Shown: positions 24,913 to 38,650 of the stretch, piece by piece
How the letters are laid out: each line of letters opens with the position of its first letter
How positions within the stretch are numbered: position 1 is the first letter of the stretch
NCBI RefSeq assembly: GCF_032062135.1
Contig: NC_092862.1
Span: forward strand, 98,678,252 to 98,742,251
DNA length: 64,000 nt
From: Pyxicephalus adspersus
Taxonomy: Eukaryota; Chordata; Amphibia; Anura; Pyxicephalidae
Direction: 5' to 3'
The notes under the pieces: model-generated
Database searches by the model: none
What the model saw: only the letters and a program-made list of their open reading frames with translations
What the model was told of the DNA's origin: nothing
Made by a program: the position numbers and the translations under genes

Positions 24913-25443
24913 AAATAATGATATTAAATGTAGGGACATTAAAGTGAAACTATTTCTTAACAATAAAAAATTGTGACCAGGCAGGTCCCTAAAATAGCTG
25001 TGACTGCCTTATCACAATTTTTTAATTACACTCAGCCACTACCCTTGTTCTTTCATGGGCACTGTCATTGTCCCCTGATCTTCTAGGTGCCAGATCTTTG
25101 GCTATGCAGGAAAGCATGCTTTATTGCAGAAGCAACATCCTCATCTGTCTGTTCTGCAAAAAAAATCTTACCCATTCGAAATTTTAAGTGTGGAAATATA
25201 GTAACACTTTAAAGATACCTCCTACAATGCTGCAGTATTTCTGTACTCCTAAATTTGCACCCTACCTACCTTAAAAGACTATAGACAGCTATACCAAATT
25301 TGAAAGGAATGATTGCTGTTCACTCACCGTTGTGGGTGCTGTTTTTTTCAGCTGATCCACCTCCAGGTTTCGGACCTTTGGCCATCTTGATTGGCTTGGC
25401 TGAAATGATGAAACTCCTATGCATAATGACATCAATTGATCAT

Positions 25444-25694
25444 TAAGGATGAGCGAGAATGCCTCTGGCAGTTATGGCTGCAATCATTGAGAAGATGACC
25501 AGCACTACAGGTTAAATGGGGAGAAGTCTCCCTATTCAAAACCTGTAGTGCTCTCTGATTGGCTGAGGAAGGCAGTGGATAAAAGAAATTTACAAAGGCC
25601 GTTCTCGCCTACATGTTTGGTAAGCGAGAGTGGGCCAATTTGCGGCCCAATTCGATGCGAGACAGAATTTAATAAAATCGCTTGCTCATCCCTA
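25444..25694. mobile_element. hAT-type MITE, 251 bp, same family as the 3.3-kb copy
   Basis: Flanks are TTGATCAT (25436-25443) and TTGATCAA (25695-25702), a 7/8 target duplication. Termini are TAAGGATGAGCGAGAATG and, in reverse, TAGGGATGAGCAAGCGA. The right 90 bases contain CGATGCG, GCGGCCCAATT-like and GGTAAGCGAGAG segments shared with the other two family members. A shorter internal inverted repeat, ACTACAGGTT...AACCTGTAGT, sits at 25503-25552. Confidence 0.85.
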
Positions 25695-26538
25695 TTGATC
25701 AATAAATAATTTTGGGAAACCCATTCACCTTACTCTTTCAAACTCAGTGACAATGATAATACCTTTCTGGTTTATATACTGTATCTATAAGGAAACCACT
25801 CATGAGGATGTTTAGTGTTACACTTATACAAATCAGAGGGTTATGTGTTTCTGTTGTCATCAACTAGCAAATGTAATTTCTGCTAACACTGTCTACTGTG
25901 TCTGTTATTCCTGTTCTGGTACCTGCTATTTCATCTACAAAACACCTCCATCACTTAGCTACAGTAGGAAACCTAAATCTAGAGGACAACTGGGTCTGGA
26001 GGCACTTTGCAACCAGGGCAGTACAAAAAAAGGTTTGTTAAACTGGTGGCTCTGAGAGGAAATTGTCACCATTATTGCTTGGTAAGTGTAGGGGATCCAT
26101 AGGACTGTGGACCCAAAACAAAAAATGTAAAAGCATGTGGTATTGTCAAAAATAAACAATAAAATATAGGGTAATATAGGATTTTCAGATTTGTAAATGT
26201 AGGCTATTGACAAACTCACACTTTTTATGTTAATTACAAAGCCCCTGAACGTGGTACTTTCTCCAAAACTGCTGAGGGGTCAGGGGGACATATAGGAGCA
26301 TTTTTCAAGCAAAAAAAAATAGGTATAGGAAAATAAAAAGAAAAAAAGTTTGTAGGGCAACTAAAGGGTTGATTAGCATCTGAATGCTTTTTATTAGCAT
26401 TACTTTGTAGCTTCATTTTGATTTATGTGACACTTTCATTGTCATACATTCTACTGATTGGAAACCTATTGTATTACCGGTATAATACACACAGTTGTAG
26501 CACAGGGTGACAGTTGTAGCACAAAATATTACAAAGTT

Positions 26539-27109
26539 ATATAAGGCAGACCTAAACTAAAGTTTTTACCTTACATAAAAGGGTGGACAACCCTTTTATA
26601 CAAGATAAAACTGACCTTCTTTTTTTGGGCAGAGGGGTTTAAAACCCTTTTTTTTTTAAAAAAAAAAAAAGGGGGTAAAGCCTCTCATCTTTCTGTCTTG
26701 ATCACTGCAGCGATTAAGACTGAATGGGAGCACAGATCCTCCAGGGATACATATGTCATGCATCTCAGAAGGCTTCTGGCTTCTCCTTCCGCACATGCAT
26801 AGTTATTTCTTTAATGGTATAAAAAAAAAAAATGCCAATCTCATGCATGCACAGCGATTGGCACTCTTTTTTCCCCCATCTACCTCACCCGATCTTTTAT
26901 CTGTGCAGTGTGAGATTGGGTGACCTACAAAGAAGGGGGAGGAAGAAGGCCAATGAAGATGGCTGTGCCTTGTACTCCCTTTTTGCACTAGGATAAAGGA
27001 GGATACTGGGACGAGGTGGGATCCGATCCAGGACACCTCCAGAGGGATTGACGGATATTCAAAGGTAGAAATGAATGAGTTTTATTTTTCCAGTTTATTT
27101 CCATTTTAA
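26539..27109. mobile_element. MITE-like element, ~570 bp, TTAA right border
   Basis: The left end, ATAAGGCAGACCTAAACTAA, and the reverse complement of the right end, TTAAAATGGAAATAAACTGG, align at roughly 12-13 of 20 positions. The element includes CATAAAAGGGTGGACAACCC, a T10/A13 palindromic block near 26648-26670, and two CATGCAC-containing segments. Open frames inside are short. Family identity is supported by the 17.5-kb fragment. Confidence 0.5.
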
Positions 27110-27753
27110 TGGTAACATTTATAACATGGTTGGTGGATGTGTAAAACTATTTTTTCATGTACTAAAAAACAAACAAAAAAAAATGCTTAGATTTTTTAAA
27201 ATCAGATCCACTTGACCAATAGCTGGCAAGAGTCATCCTTGGGAGAAAAGATCTCTTCTTAACAACCTGGCCACTGTAATGGGGGTCTGTGAATGGGAAG
27301 CTTATTTGGAATCTGAAAGCCCACAGTTATCCTCCCAGCACCCTAGGGAATGAGTTTTTTTTCACTAATACTTACCTTTGCATGATCCAGTGTGTATTAT
27401 TTATGCCTCAGGCTATATTTCAGAGATGGGTGCTCAGGGCCCTCGCATAACTGTTGCTGTCTTCCATTTCTCTGTGTCTGATCTGTCCATGGGGTGACAA
27501 TCACTACTTTTTATTGGTGGTTTTACATCCACTGCATTTATAAATCTGTGATCGGTGTGATTACTTTGCAGATTGCCAGGCAGCCGTTCCTTTTTTGATG
27601 GCTCTGATTGCTGCTTTTTCTGCAATTCTCACTTCTCATTCCACCTGGAACTCAAAAGAGTGGGCCACGTACACCAATTTTAGGTATTGTGATCATTTAT
27701 TCTATTATTCAAGTGATTAGAGAAAGGGCCATTTCAAACTAGCTGTGAGTCAT

Positions 27754-27905
27754 AGGGCCTAATGTATTAAAGCTCTTCAAAGCTGGAGAAGATACACTTT
27801 CATAAGTGAAACTGGGTGATCCAGCAAAACCTGCAATTAATTTCCTAAAAGTAATTTGCTTTTTGTTAGCATGTTTTCAAGCCTGGACCAGATTCAAGTG
27901 AATGG
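27754..27905 (+). mobile_element. One arm of a probable palindromic MITE (TATTAAAGCTCTTCAAAGC)
   Basis: GGGCCTAATGTATTAAAGCT, CTGGAGAAGATACACTTTCA and GGGTGATCCAGCAAAACC look like a repeat arm. A similar phrase, GATTTATTAAAGCTCTCCAGG, occurs near 878. No inverted partner is present within the next few hundred bases. Confidence 0.35.
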
Positions 27906-28191
27906 AAGAGGTTGGGAACCATTTTTGCACATGGCTGCAGCATATTGTGTCATGGTTCTCAAAAGCCACAAATCACTGTAGGCTGCATCGATGAATGCAG
28001 CCGCGGGCAAATCTGTGTACAAGCAGTGCAGTTTTTTGCAGATTTTTCAGATTTGTGATTAGTGTCTTCTAAATGCAGTAAATCCTCCATAACAAAAATC
28101 TGATCTTTTTTTTAAACTTGTGTTAAGTGGAGGGCAGATTTGACAAAATTGGCTACATTTTGAGAAAAATAAATTTTATTTTTCTGCAAGG
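27906..28191. other. Intergenic, no gene seen
   Basis: Mixed composition, with a GCTGCATCGATGAATGCAGCC self-complementary stretch near 27983. No gene is supported. Confidence 0.5.
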
Positions 28192-28375
28192 TATTGTGTT
28201 AATTCCCCCACCTCCTAGATTGTAAGCTCTTCGGGGGAAGGGTCTTCTCCTCCTGTGTCAGTCTGTATTCATCTGTCATTTGCAACCCCCTATTTAATGT
28301 GCAGCGCTGTGTAATATGTTGGTACTATATAAATCCTGTTTATTATTATTAATAATAAAAATAATAATAGTAATG
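28192..28375 (+). mobile_element. L2-type 3' tail just upstream of SEC61G
   Basis: This copy has the same order of blocks as the 24.8-kb tail and ends in TATTATTATTAATAATAAAA. It lies about 170 bp upstream of the first promoter motif of SEC61G, so it marks a distal limit for the ancestral core promoter. Confidence 0.75.
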
Positions 28376-28549
28376 CTGTGCCACCCAAAACCCTGCTATG
28401 TAATAACTAAGCATACAATGTTTATCCTCAGTGTGAACAATAAAGTTACAGCAAAGCCAGAAAAAAAAACAGCGCCAGCTCAGCGTACTCGCTTTAACTC
28501 CAACTCTCCGCCCACCAGACAATAGAGATACAGAGACGAAGGACAGAAA

Positions 28550-28660
28550 GTCCACGTTAGTATTTCCTATCGCCTGATACACGTAGACTAAGTCAGAAGT
28601 GATTGGACAAGGCGGGTCAGATATCCGGTGACGTCAGTCGTATAGTATAGGGGGCTGTGA
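28550..28660 (+). promoter_or_regulatory. SEC61G promoter with CRE, inverted CCAAT and ACGT cores
   Basis: TGACGTCA, a perfect cAMP-response/ATF palindrome, lies at 28629-28636. ATTGG (inverted CCAAT) is at 28602-28606, which fits NF-Y. Further ACGT cores lie at 28554 (CCACGTTA) and 28581 (ACACGTAG). A GACGTGTC at 28668-28675 lies just downstream and resembles the XBP1/ATF6 element. This fits a housekeeping secretory-pathway gene that also answers ER stress, but the regulation is inferred from motifs only. An L2-type LINE tail ends about 170 bp upstream. Confidence 0.55.
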
Positions 28661-28729
28661 GGAGTGCGACGTGTCCCAGTGATCAGAGGCCGGGGAGCGG
28701 ACAGTGTCTGTGTGGAGCAATACAACACG
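28655..28729 (+). other. SEC61G: SEC61G non-coding exon 1 (5' UTR)
   Basis: A GC-richer stretch ends in ACACG|GTAATT, a usable splice donor at 28730. The next in-frame start codon is in the following exon, so this exon is untranslated; SEC61G has a non-coding first exon in other vertebrates. Intron 1 would run 28730-30190 and end in TTTTCTTCTTAAG just before the start-codon exon. The transcription start is inferred from the position of the promoter elements and could be off by tens of bases. Confidence 0.55.
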
Positions 28730-30189
28730 GTAATTATACGCAGACTTCGGGGTGATACGGTTTATATAGTAATACTATAGACTATTGTGTGTATATAATT
28801 CTCATACGGCTTGGTACGTGGCAGAGCACGGTGGTTACTGAGGTATCTCTATAATACATTATACATGGCTGTGTATATTATAACAAGGATAACATAGGAG
28901 TGTCTTCCGGGTAATGGAGGTGTGTATTCTATTACAGTGAATGGCAGGCCTTGTATCAGGATTATGGAGTATTTATATTATATTTATATTATATAAGGGC
29001 CATGCCTCCTGTGCCCTCCCCTCTATCCTATCTGTATTATTGAGGAACCATTATCATCCAGGTCTCAGGGAAACCTTTCTAATAATATCTGTATGACTAT
29101 TGTGTAAATGACACCATAAAAATGAGCAGAAACAAAGATAATAATATTGTCACATTGGAAGTCAGTGGATTCCTGGATGTGTAGTGAGATGGCATTGGTG
29201 GACTGGCACCCAGCTGAGGGGCCCCGGCATGGTTGGTTCAGTCATTGGTGAAAGGCAGAAATTGCTAGAAGATTTCTTGTCACCCTTCAGAGGAATCCTA
29301 GTGATCCATAAAACCCCGGTTGTCAGGTTGTCCTGTATTTCTGTGCCTTGCTAATCTGTTACTTATAACCCCCTGTAATTTATTAAATAAGATTTGGGAA
29401 GAGTGTGAAATCTATGAAACAGGAAGTAAAGTGAAATTTCATGAATGGGATAAACTTGCAGAACCGGTTCCAGTGATGGCACGACTTTTCCCAAATTCTG
29501 GATTTTGGCTGAGTGCATTTTCCCCAAGTTTTGGTTATGTTTGCATTCTTAAACTTCACGTTTATTATCGGATGATCAGTATTTATCAGATAATTATAGC
29601 GGCTCTTTCTAAACAAAAAATAAATCACATCTTATATGCAGAGGAGTGTGTACTGCCAGAATCTTCCTACAGATAACTTTTTATCACCGATATATGTTAT
29701 ATGGTCCTCTGTGCAGTGTTCATTACCAGCTCATCTTCAGTGGTAGAGGAGGGTGACCAAGCACCTGGAAGATACAAAGGAAAGGATTCAGAGACCAAAC
29801 AGATCAGTGATTTTGCTGCTTCTAAGGCTATAATGTACAAGCATGCATGGGGGCAGAATCTCTTCCTACCCAGTGTTTAATACCACTAGAGGAGGGGCTA
29901 ATGTTCACAGAAACTACAACCGTGGGGGTCATTTAATGCTGCCGGGACAGGTGATGTCCTTTCTGTAAATAAACATACCTGTCCGCTTGCTTTTTTTTTT
30001 GAATACTGTACATCAGGCTGATTACATATTGGTGTTCAGTCATTGTCCTCGATATTACATGAAGGAGGTTATTTATAAACTAATGTTCTGGTCTATAGAG
30101 GAAGACAATTGCTAAGTATAACTTTTTAGATTGAGTATGCTTTCTATACATTTTAAATGTATTTTAACTTTTGTAACTTTTCTTCTTAA

Positions 30190-32363
<2,174 letters not shown>

Positions 32364-32498
32364 ACTTACCCGGTTCAGACAACAGCAAGGACTCTAAAAT
32401 TCGCATTTGTGTAAATGGACGAGTGCTGATTTGTTTGTTTTATGTATATTTTTTATTTGGCCTGGTTCGTGTATTAAAACTCACAAAAGACATTTTGT
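32364..32498 (+). terminator. SEC61G: SEC61G 3' UTR and polyadenylation signal
   Basis: A short 3' UTR of about 130 bases follows the TAG. ATTAAA at 32473-32478 is the only good hexamer, and the T-rich, TG-containing stretch after it (from about 32495) suits a downstream processing element. Cleavage is therefore expected near 32490-32500. No AATAAA is present nearby. Confidence 0.65.
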
Positions 32499-35477
32499 AT
32501 TTTCTTTTTTTATTATTTATTTAGACTGAGTTTGTAGAAAATGTCCCTTCAAGTGTTGATGGTGCAGAATTCTGTTATTGACCGTCTTATCAAAGGGCAT
32601 AGTTTACCACCATTGCATATCTGACTACTTCTAAGTTTTCACACCTTGCTGAAAACCATCCTATCTTTGCTCACTAAAAGTAAAATGTCCACTTTATTTA
32701 TAGCTCTGATACTGGCAATTAATAAGCACCTCATTTTAATGTATCAGCTTTTATGTGATTGCTTTTGTGTCATATCACACATATATACCCGGAAATATAA
32801 GTGGATACTTGGCATCTCCTTATTCTACGCTACGCATGTTACTCTATATGTAAACCAAATGAGATATGCGGCAGGCAGTGCGGGAGCTTTCTCTTTTCAT
32901 GCAGTTAGAAAGGTGGACAAACAGGAAACGGTTTACAATCCTAAGTGGCCTTGCAGTACTTTGTGTGCTGGTGTTACCCATTCCCTATTCTCTACAAAGG
33001 TAGAAAATATAAAAAAGCTGCCCGCCTTGGATAAAAACAATGGAAATATTCATGATTTATTTAGTCCAGAGTTGGGTGATAAAACATATTGGACAATGAG
33101 ATTACATAGTATACTCCCTACTAGTAAAAACCTTGCAAACAGGTTATGAAATAAGCTGCTTTGTCATTCATTCTGGCTTTTGACCCTTCTAATATGTAAG
33201 TGAGAGCCTATTGGCATCCCAGTCGAAAGCAGTGGGTTTCTACAATGCGTTTACAGCATACAGCAAAAAGTACATTGTAAAGGGCACTAAATGATACATA
33301 AATATGGTGCAAAATACTACTTCTCTATCCAAAATGTCATCATAAAAATATATGTAAAACATTGCCGTGAACTCCTAATAGATTCTGCGTTGTACAGATA
33401 AAGTACACAGAGCTATCCAGTCACCTCCCTGACCCCCCACCTTTCAGCTGGTCTCACTGGTAATTGATCATAGACTAGGATCTAAAAATTGCCTTTTAAA
33501 CCTATACAGCTGTGGTTACATTCATGTGACTTTGCAGTTTTTAAGAACACAGAAATTCCAGTACATGTGTGAACCAGACATGAACGTCAGAGATTTCTAC
33601 TTAAAAAGTGCAGGAAAATGGACACATTTAAATATGTCTTCTCTACAGGTAAATTGGGTCCCCAACTTAAATGAATGCCTAGCTTGTCCTTTTAAGGGTT
33701 CATCACACTACAGGTGTCTTTAATTTAGAGACCAACGGTGCATCATCTCTTTTGTCTGTCATTAATAACTAGTCACTACTGAAGAGAATCCTGAAGGTAA
33801 TGTGATTGGTGAACAAAGGAAAAGCATGAAATGTTGCTGGCAGTGTGTGTGTTTAGAACTTGGGCCTTAAAGGAAATGTTTGTGAAGTTAAAGCTAAGTT
33901 CTGATCCCTTGGTGGAGACTAAACCTGGTTGAGCCAAAACCTTTTGTGTATACACTGTTCACAACACGTGGCTGATGCTGAAACTATTGCATGTCATCCA
34001 GTTGAAGCTTAGGTGTATAGTTCATGTAATGAAAGTCTAAGAAATAAGGTCAGTCAAGGTTACAGGGTGTTGGGGAAAATGAGGGGCTCTCTACTTTCCA
34101 TTTCAAAGCCAAGAAATACTTGGCACCCAAAACCTACAAAAGCCCATCTATAATAAGACAACAATCAATATTACATTGATGTTCTATGTGCAGTATAAAA
34201 CCTTTTAACAGTTTTCTGGAGAACGAATGCCCATTCTACACTCATGCACGGGAGTCTTTCCATTTTTGGCACCTTTCTGGTTTAAATCTTTTTTTATTCA
34301 TCTTGCCAAATTATTTGTACTCATTTGTTGTTTAGTTTCTTTGGCTTTCCATGAGGTGGTGAATTAAAGTGTTTTTAGGATGTGTTTTCTAAGACCTGGA
34401 AATCGAAGTAAATAGCCTCTTGAAATCCCACATTATGTAAGTGTACAATTAACTTCCCTTCAGACGGGCTGAAAGTGAGCATACAAACAAAAGCAATGCT
34501 GCAGCACACTGTGAGGCTAGGAGAAGAAAGCTAATGTCTAAATACTATACACAGAAGCTGCACACAATAGGAAAATAACACGCTGTAATATTGTACACAT
34601 ATCAACAAACCCTGCTGGAATAATTGCTTTGACAAATGGAGCAGAACCACATGAAATGTAGAAATTGTAAAGAACAGTGGTGTGTCTGTTTGATTTTTCA
34701 GCTTTTGAATGAATGAGGCCATTGTGTCCTATTTTTGTATGCTTTTGTCAACCTTTCTTAAAGGGCCAATGCATACGATTGAAGGGACAAAATCTTTAAG
34801 ATTATTTCAAAGGACAATCTTTCTAAGATAGGGAAACCTTGGAAATAGCTTTCAGTTCTTGTGAATCCCTGCTATATTTACTATAGCCATAGATCACAGT
34901 ACAATAGTGTAGTGGTTAGTAGCAAGAATGTCTATAAAATACTAAAAAGATCATTGGTCAGTCACAAATTGTTTATTCCGCAAGATATCCGGGCTGGGAA
35001 ACACTGGGAAATACCAGGTGTCCTGGTAGAAACTGGAGTTTTGGGCCCATTCTCACCAAAGCATGGTATGTTTTAGTGTTTATGGGTTCCTGTAATGTGG
35101 TTGTTCATCAAGGTAGATTGATAAACATTGTTTAGGGACTGCTGTACTCAAGTCAGATATTCACCATAAGCGTGACCATTCATATCCAGCAACAATTATT
35201 TAATGTCTAAGATAGCCGTCCTAGGATTTCAGAACATAAATATCTCGCCTGTTGGAGCTGGTTTCACTTGGTGGAACAGTGGGGGCTAACATATGGGACA
35301 GAAAGACTACTCTGGTTTATCAAGGATAATGGAAACCTTTAACAAAAAAGAAAAAGATGGCAAATAAAAACATACACAAATGGAAAATCTTTACATTTAT
35401 TTTATTTAGAAAGAAATATATTTCCTTTTAGAAAGATACACCCAAAATGCTGCTTTCTTTTATGGCACTACTACAAT

Positions 35478-35480
<3 letters not shown>
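32499..35480. other. Intergenic region downstream of SEC61G
   Basis: Contains a 167-codon open frame (32646-33149, + strand) with a hydrophobic N-terminal half and no recognisable domain. An opening this long is expected about once by chance in DNA of this composition and size. No repeats were identified. Confidence 0.5.

Positions 35481-35556
<76 letters not shown>
35481..35556. repeat. (TA)n microsatellite, 76 bp, with CA tail
   Basis: Uninterrupted TA dinucleotide run followed by ACACACACA. It is the longest simple repeat in the window and close to the outer edge of the inverted repeat at 35.8 kb. Confidence 0.98.
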
Positions 35557-35564
<8 letters not shown>

Positions 35565-35990
35565 GATGTTAAGGCATTGTTGTATTCAAAGCTGCAATTA
35601 AAAGTAAGTGATGACATTTAACATATAAAAATCATTGCTACAATTTACTTGACATGAAAATGTCAAACCTGCATAAACTCTAGTGGTTGCCAATACCACC
35701 AGCACTTGTACAATATAACCAATGATTTTATAATAACATATATTCTAAGATAAGGGAAGAAGTGTCTTACTAAAGAAAGGTTATTGTATCAGTTTTGTAC
35801 TACTGTCAAGCCTTTTGGTATTTATACACATTAGGCTTTTTTGGCAGTATAAAAACAAAGTAAACTTTTACTGAACATAAATAACTTTCTCACTAGACAA
35901 GTATTCTTCTATGCTACCATAGAATTTAAATGTTCACATAACACACTTGATTGGATACAATAATTGATTTTCTGGTTTCTCATTTTCTCT

Positions 35991-36018
35991 GATGCGTTTC
36001 ACTTTAAAGCTTCCTCAG
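35991..36018 (-). ncRNA. Hammerhead-like ribozyme core, left copy
   Basis: On the minus strand CTGAGGA (36018-36012) is followed by AGCTTTAAAGT, GAAA (36000-35997) and CGCATC, ending in an AUC triplet. The helix II insert is more symmetrical than in the right copy (CTT/AAG around TA). Helices I and III are degraded. Confidence 0.4.
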
Positions 36019-36458
36019 GTGATTCCTGGACTTGGTTAGTTTCATACAGTTACAAATTCAAGAAAAAGAGAAGAAAACAGTATAATAAATAACAATTGTA
36101 TCCATTAACATGGGTAACCTAAACCATGATTGGTATAAGTAAGGAAAGTGATATATGTAGATGGAGCATACATATTCTGTAAATAATTATTAGACAAATG
36201 AGTGCTGGATGCATAAGCGATGTGATAACGAGTGTATCCAAGGGATCACCGCATGAGGTGCCTGAGCGTAGGGCTTGGATAAATAGGGTTTAAGAAGTAT
36301 ACTAGATAAATCAAAAGAGATTGTAATTCAGTTTGAGGTTTTTGAGGTATTGGGAGTGATATATTTCGTCATCTTACAATTTTCAAGTTGTAATTGAGTT
36401 ACTGGTTCTGAATTTAGGTCTAGATTGCACTTATCGAATTGTTAAGTATATAGTTTAT

Positions 36459-36614
36459 AGTGACATTGAGTTTAGTATGACACAGATACAAGGAGTTAAC
36501 GTAGGAAACCTCAATTCTCCCAGAGGGGGAAGAAGAGTCCCTTGCACTATCGATGTTTCTTATAACCAAGGGGTTAACGTCTCGTATCTGTGTCATACTG
36601 AATTAAATGTCACT
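36459..36614. repeat. Inner inverted repeat (41-42-bp arms, 73-bp loop)
   Basis: Arms 36459-36500 and 36574-36614 share AGTGACATT, AGTATGACACAGATAC and GTTAAC at about 35 of 41 positions. The inner repeat lies directly upstream of the right hammerhead-like core and is nested in the larger inverted repeat. Confidence 0.8.
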
Positions 36615-36632
36615 TTAAAATCTCGAAATCCC

Positions 36633-36660
36633 CTGAGGAAGCTATAAAGTGAAATGTGTC
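36633..36660 (+). ncRNA. Hammerhead-like ribozyme core, right copy
   Basis: CTGAGGA (36633-36639, the CUGANGA box), insert AGCTATAAAGT that can form a short helix II, GAAA (36651-36654), then TGTGTC with the expected GUC cleavage triplet. Flanking helix I is weak (CC/GG only) and helix III is eroded, so this is probably a fossil. Confidence 0.4.
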
Positions 36661-36845
36661 GGACATCAGAATATCAATTATTATAACCAATCATGTGTGT
36701 TATGTGAACATTTGAATTCTGTAGTAGCACAGAAAAATACTTGTCCAGTGAGAAAGGTATTTATGTTTAGTAAAAGTATATTTTGTTTTAATACTGCCAA
36801 AAAAGCCTTCTTTTGCTTCTTTCTTCTTCTAATGTGAACATATAT

Positions 36846-38650
36846 TGTATATAAAATTATACCTGGTCCCCTCACAAGACAGAACAGGATGCAGGAATTC
36901 TTTATCAGTAGCTAACCTTACTTTTATAGTGTGGTTTCTTATTGACTCACATATTATAGAATATAACAACTGATATTGTTTTTTGCTACTACAAAAGAAA
37001 CTGCAAAAATAGATTTATTCACTTTGTTCAAGTAAAGAAGGGCTCTCTTCCCTGCCAAGTATTTTCTTCAATCTAGGACCCCAGGGTTGTGACCTCTTAA
37101 ACTCAGCCGGAATTCTTCCCTTTTTCTTATGAAGATTAAACTACATAAAATGAAAGCAACGAAATACTGTATTGTATTGTAAACACTGCATTACTTCCAT
37201 GGATTCCTCCTTCACAAGATACAGAGAATTCAGGCTGGTGACATTTGTCACGTGGTAAAGAATTGGACTGTTACTATAAACCGAATACAAGATCTTTCAA
37301 GTGGTTTCTGAACATCCTAAAAGATTTGAACCCTTTCCTACTCTATTTACAATGGAAAATATGATTTAAGGATTAACTCCAAGGCAAAAAAATCTGAATA
37401 CAATGGCTGGCCTGTGTATTCCTACTTCTGTGACATTTACTTCTTAGATCAGTGCAGTAATTGAGTGAAAACTTGTCTCTGTGCAGGAGCTTCATGTATT
37501 GGGACTGGTCCCTGCTGCTTTTGCTGCATGGTGGACAGGTCTTATATCCGCCTCCAGTAGTTTTTGATAGACAGCTTATAGTGGGCCGTCCTGCTGGATC
37601 CCCGCCCTGTCCTGCTGGACCCCCCCCCTCAGCTCTATACACATACATGTTAAAGGCATTACTTGCACACAAAGTGGATTTACAATATATTCTTTCTGGC
37701 AAAACATTAGCAAAACATTCAAATGAATATTGTGTTAGGCAAAACTTCTTATCTAAACCAGGCAGTAAACATTAACTATTAGTGGTGCTGTAGAAAATAA
37801 ACACTAAAACAAATTTGGATAGAGTGGGGAAAAACTAGAATATCACTGGGTTTTTTTTCTATTCAGGACTATTTTTGTACAGGAACACAGCAATCAAAAG
37901 ATGATGGGATGTTCTAAACCTTCCCCTTTACTTGATAAAGCAGGGAATCTGGCATTCTGTGAAACAATCTCCAGTGGAGAATCTTCCTGGTCTATGTGTT
38001 TCAAAAGTAGTAAATGATTCTTCACCAGATAATTTTTCAGTGAATGTCACTGCACTTCACTGCATTATAAATTGACTTGTTTGTATTACTTTGGATATTT
38101 TCCCTGATTCCCTGTCTGGCGAACCAGAAACCCAACAAGTGTTCTAATTCTTCCCAACTGCATCCAAAATGAAAAAAGAAAAGTTAAGAATGCACATACA
38201 CTTCGAAGTACAAAACCATACAGATGGAAATTTTAAGGAATTAGTTGAATAATGGTCCAATATCTAACCAAACTTCCCAAGGTGTTGACAAAATCTAAGA
38301 CACCCAATACAAATCCACTACTGTGACCCCTTTATCAATGAACTTTACATTTACCTTTCTCCTACATTCAAACAAATTAGCCTAACCCCGTTATATCCAA
38401 TCCTGTAATATACAGAACACCCAGTTTGGCAAAGCTTTCTCATCGTGCATTTGGAAAATAAAGACAATTTATATGAAATCAGTCTGCAATGTAAAATGTC
38501 ACCTGTATGTTAACAAATGTAGAAAATATAAGATTATAAGCAGTATTTCACAAAGTGATGATGTTTGGCTTTTACAGAGTTTCTCTTAGGAATTAGTCAA
38601 TTTGACTTTTTTGTTAAAGTCTCCTCTGGAATCTCCTCCCATGGAATTTT
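36846..38650. other. Possible 3' UTR and flank of the candidate minus-strand exon
   Basis: No recognisable gene. A GC-richer patch at 37535-37640 with GGTGGACAGG and repeated CCTGCTGGA is the only departure from the AT-rich background. Opposing frames of 104 and 109 codons overlap there and look like by-products. Confidence 0.45.

Larger units (their letters stand above)
35818..36845. mobile_element. ~1-kb inverted repeat with hammerhead-like cores (Penelope-like remnant?)
   Basis: The left arm (35818-36020) and right arm (36631-36845) are reverse complements over about 180 bases, sharing AGGCTTTTTTGGCAGTAT, ACTTTTACTGAACATAAATA, TCTCACTAGACAAGTATT, TGTTCACATAACACA and CTTCCTCAGG. The right arm has an extra run of about 20 bases after AAAAAGCC. 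Each arm starts, at its inner edge, with CTGAGGA plus a short self-complementary insert plus GAAA, the hammerhead conserved core. Penelope-like elements carry such ribozymes and often insert as inverted partial copies, hence the tentative class. No reverse transcriptase is seen. Confidence 0.55.

Noticed and set aside
1..28500. EGFR 5' exon expected upstream of and divergent from SEC61G
   Set aside because: No signal-peptide or receptor L-domain coding exon was recognisable on the minus strand; the human intergenic distance is large, so its absence is not surprising.
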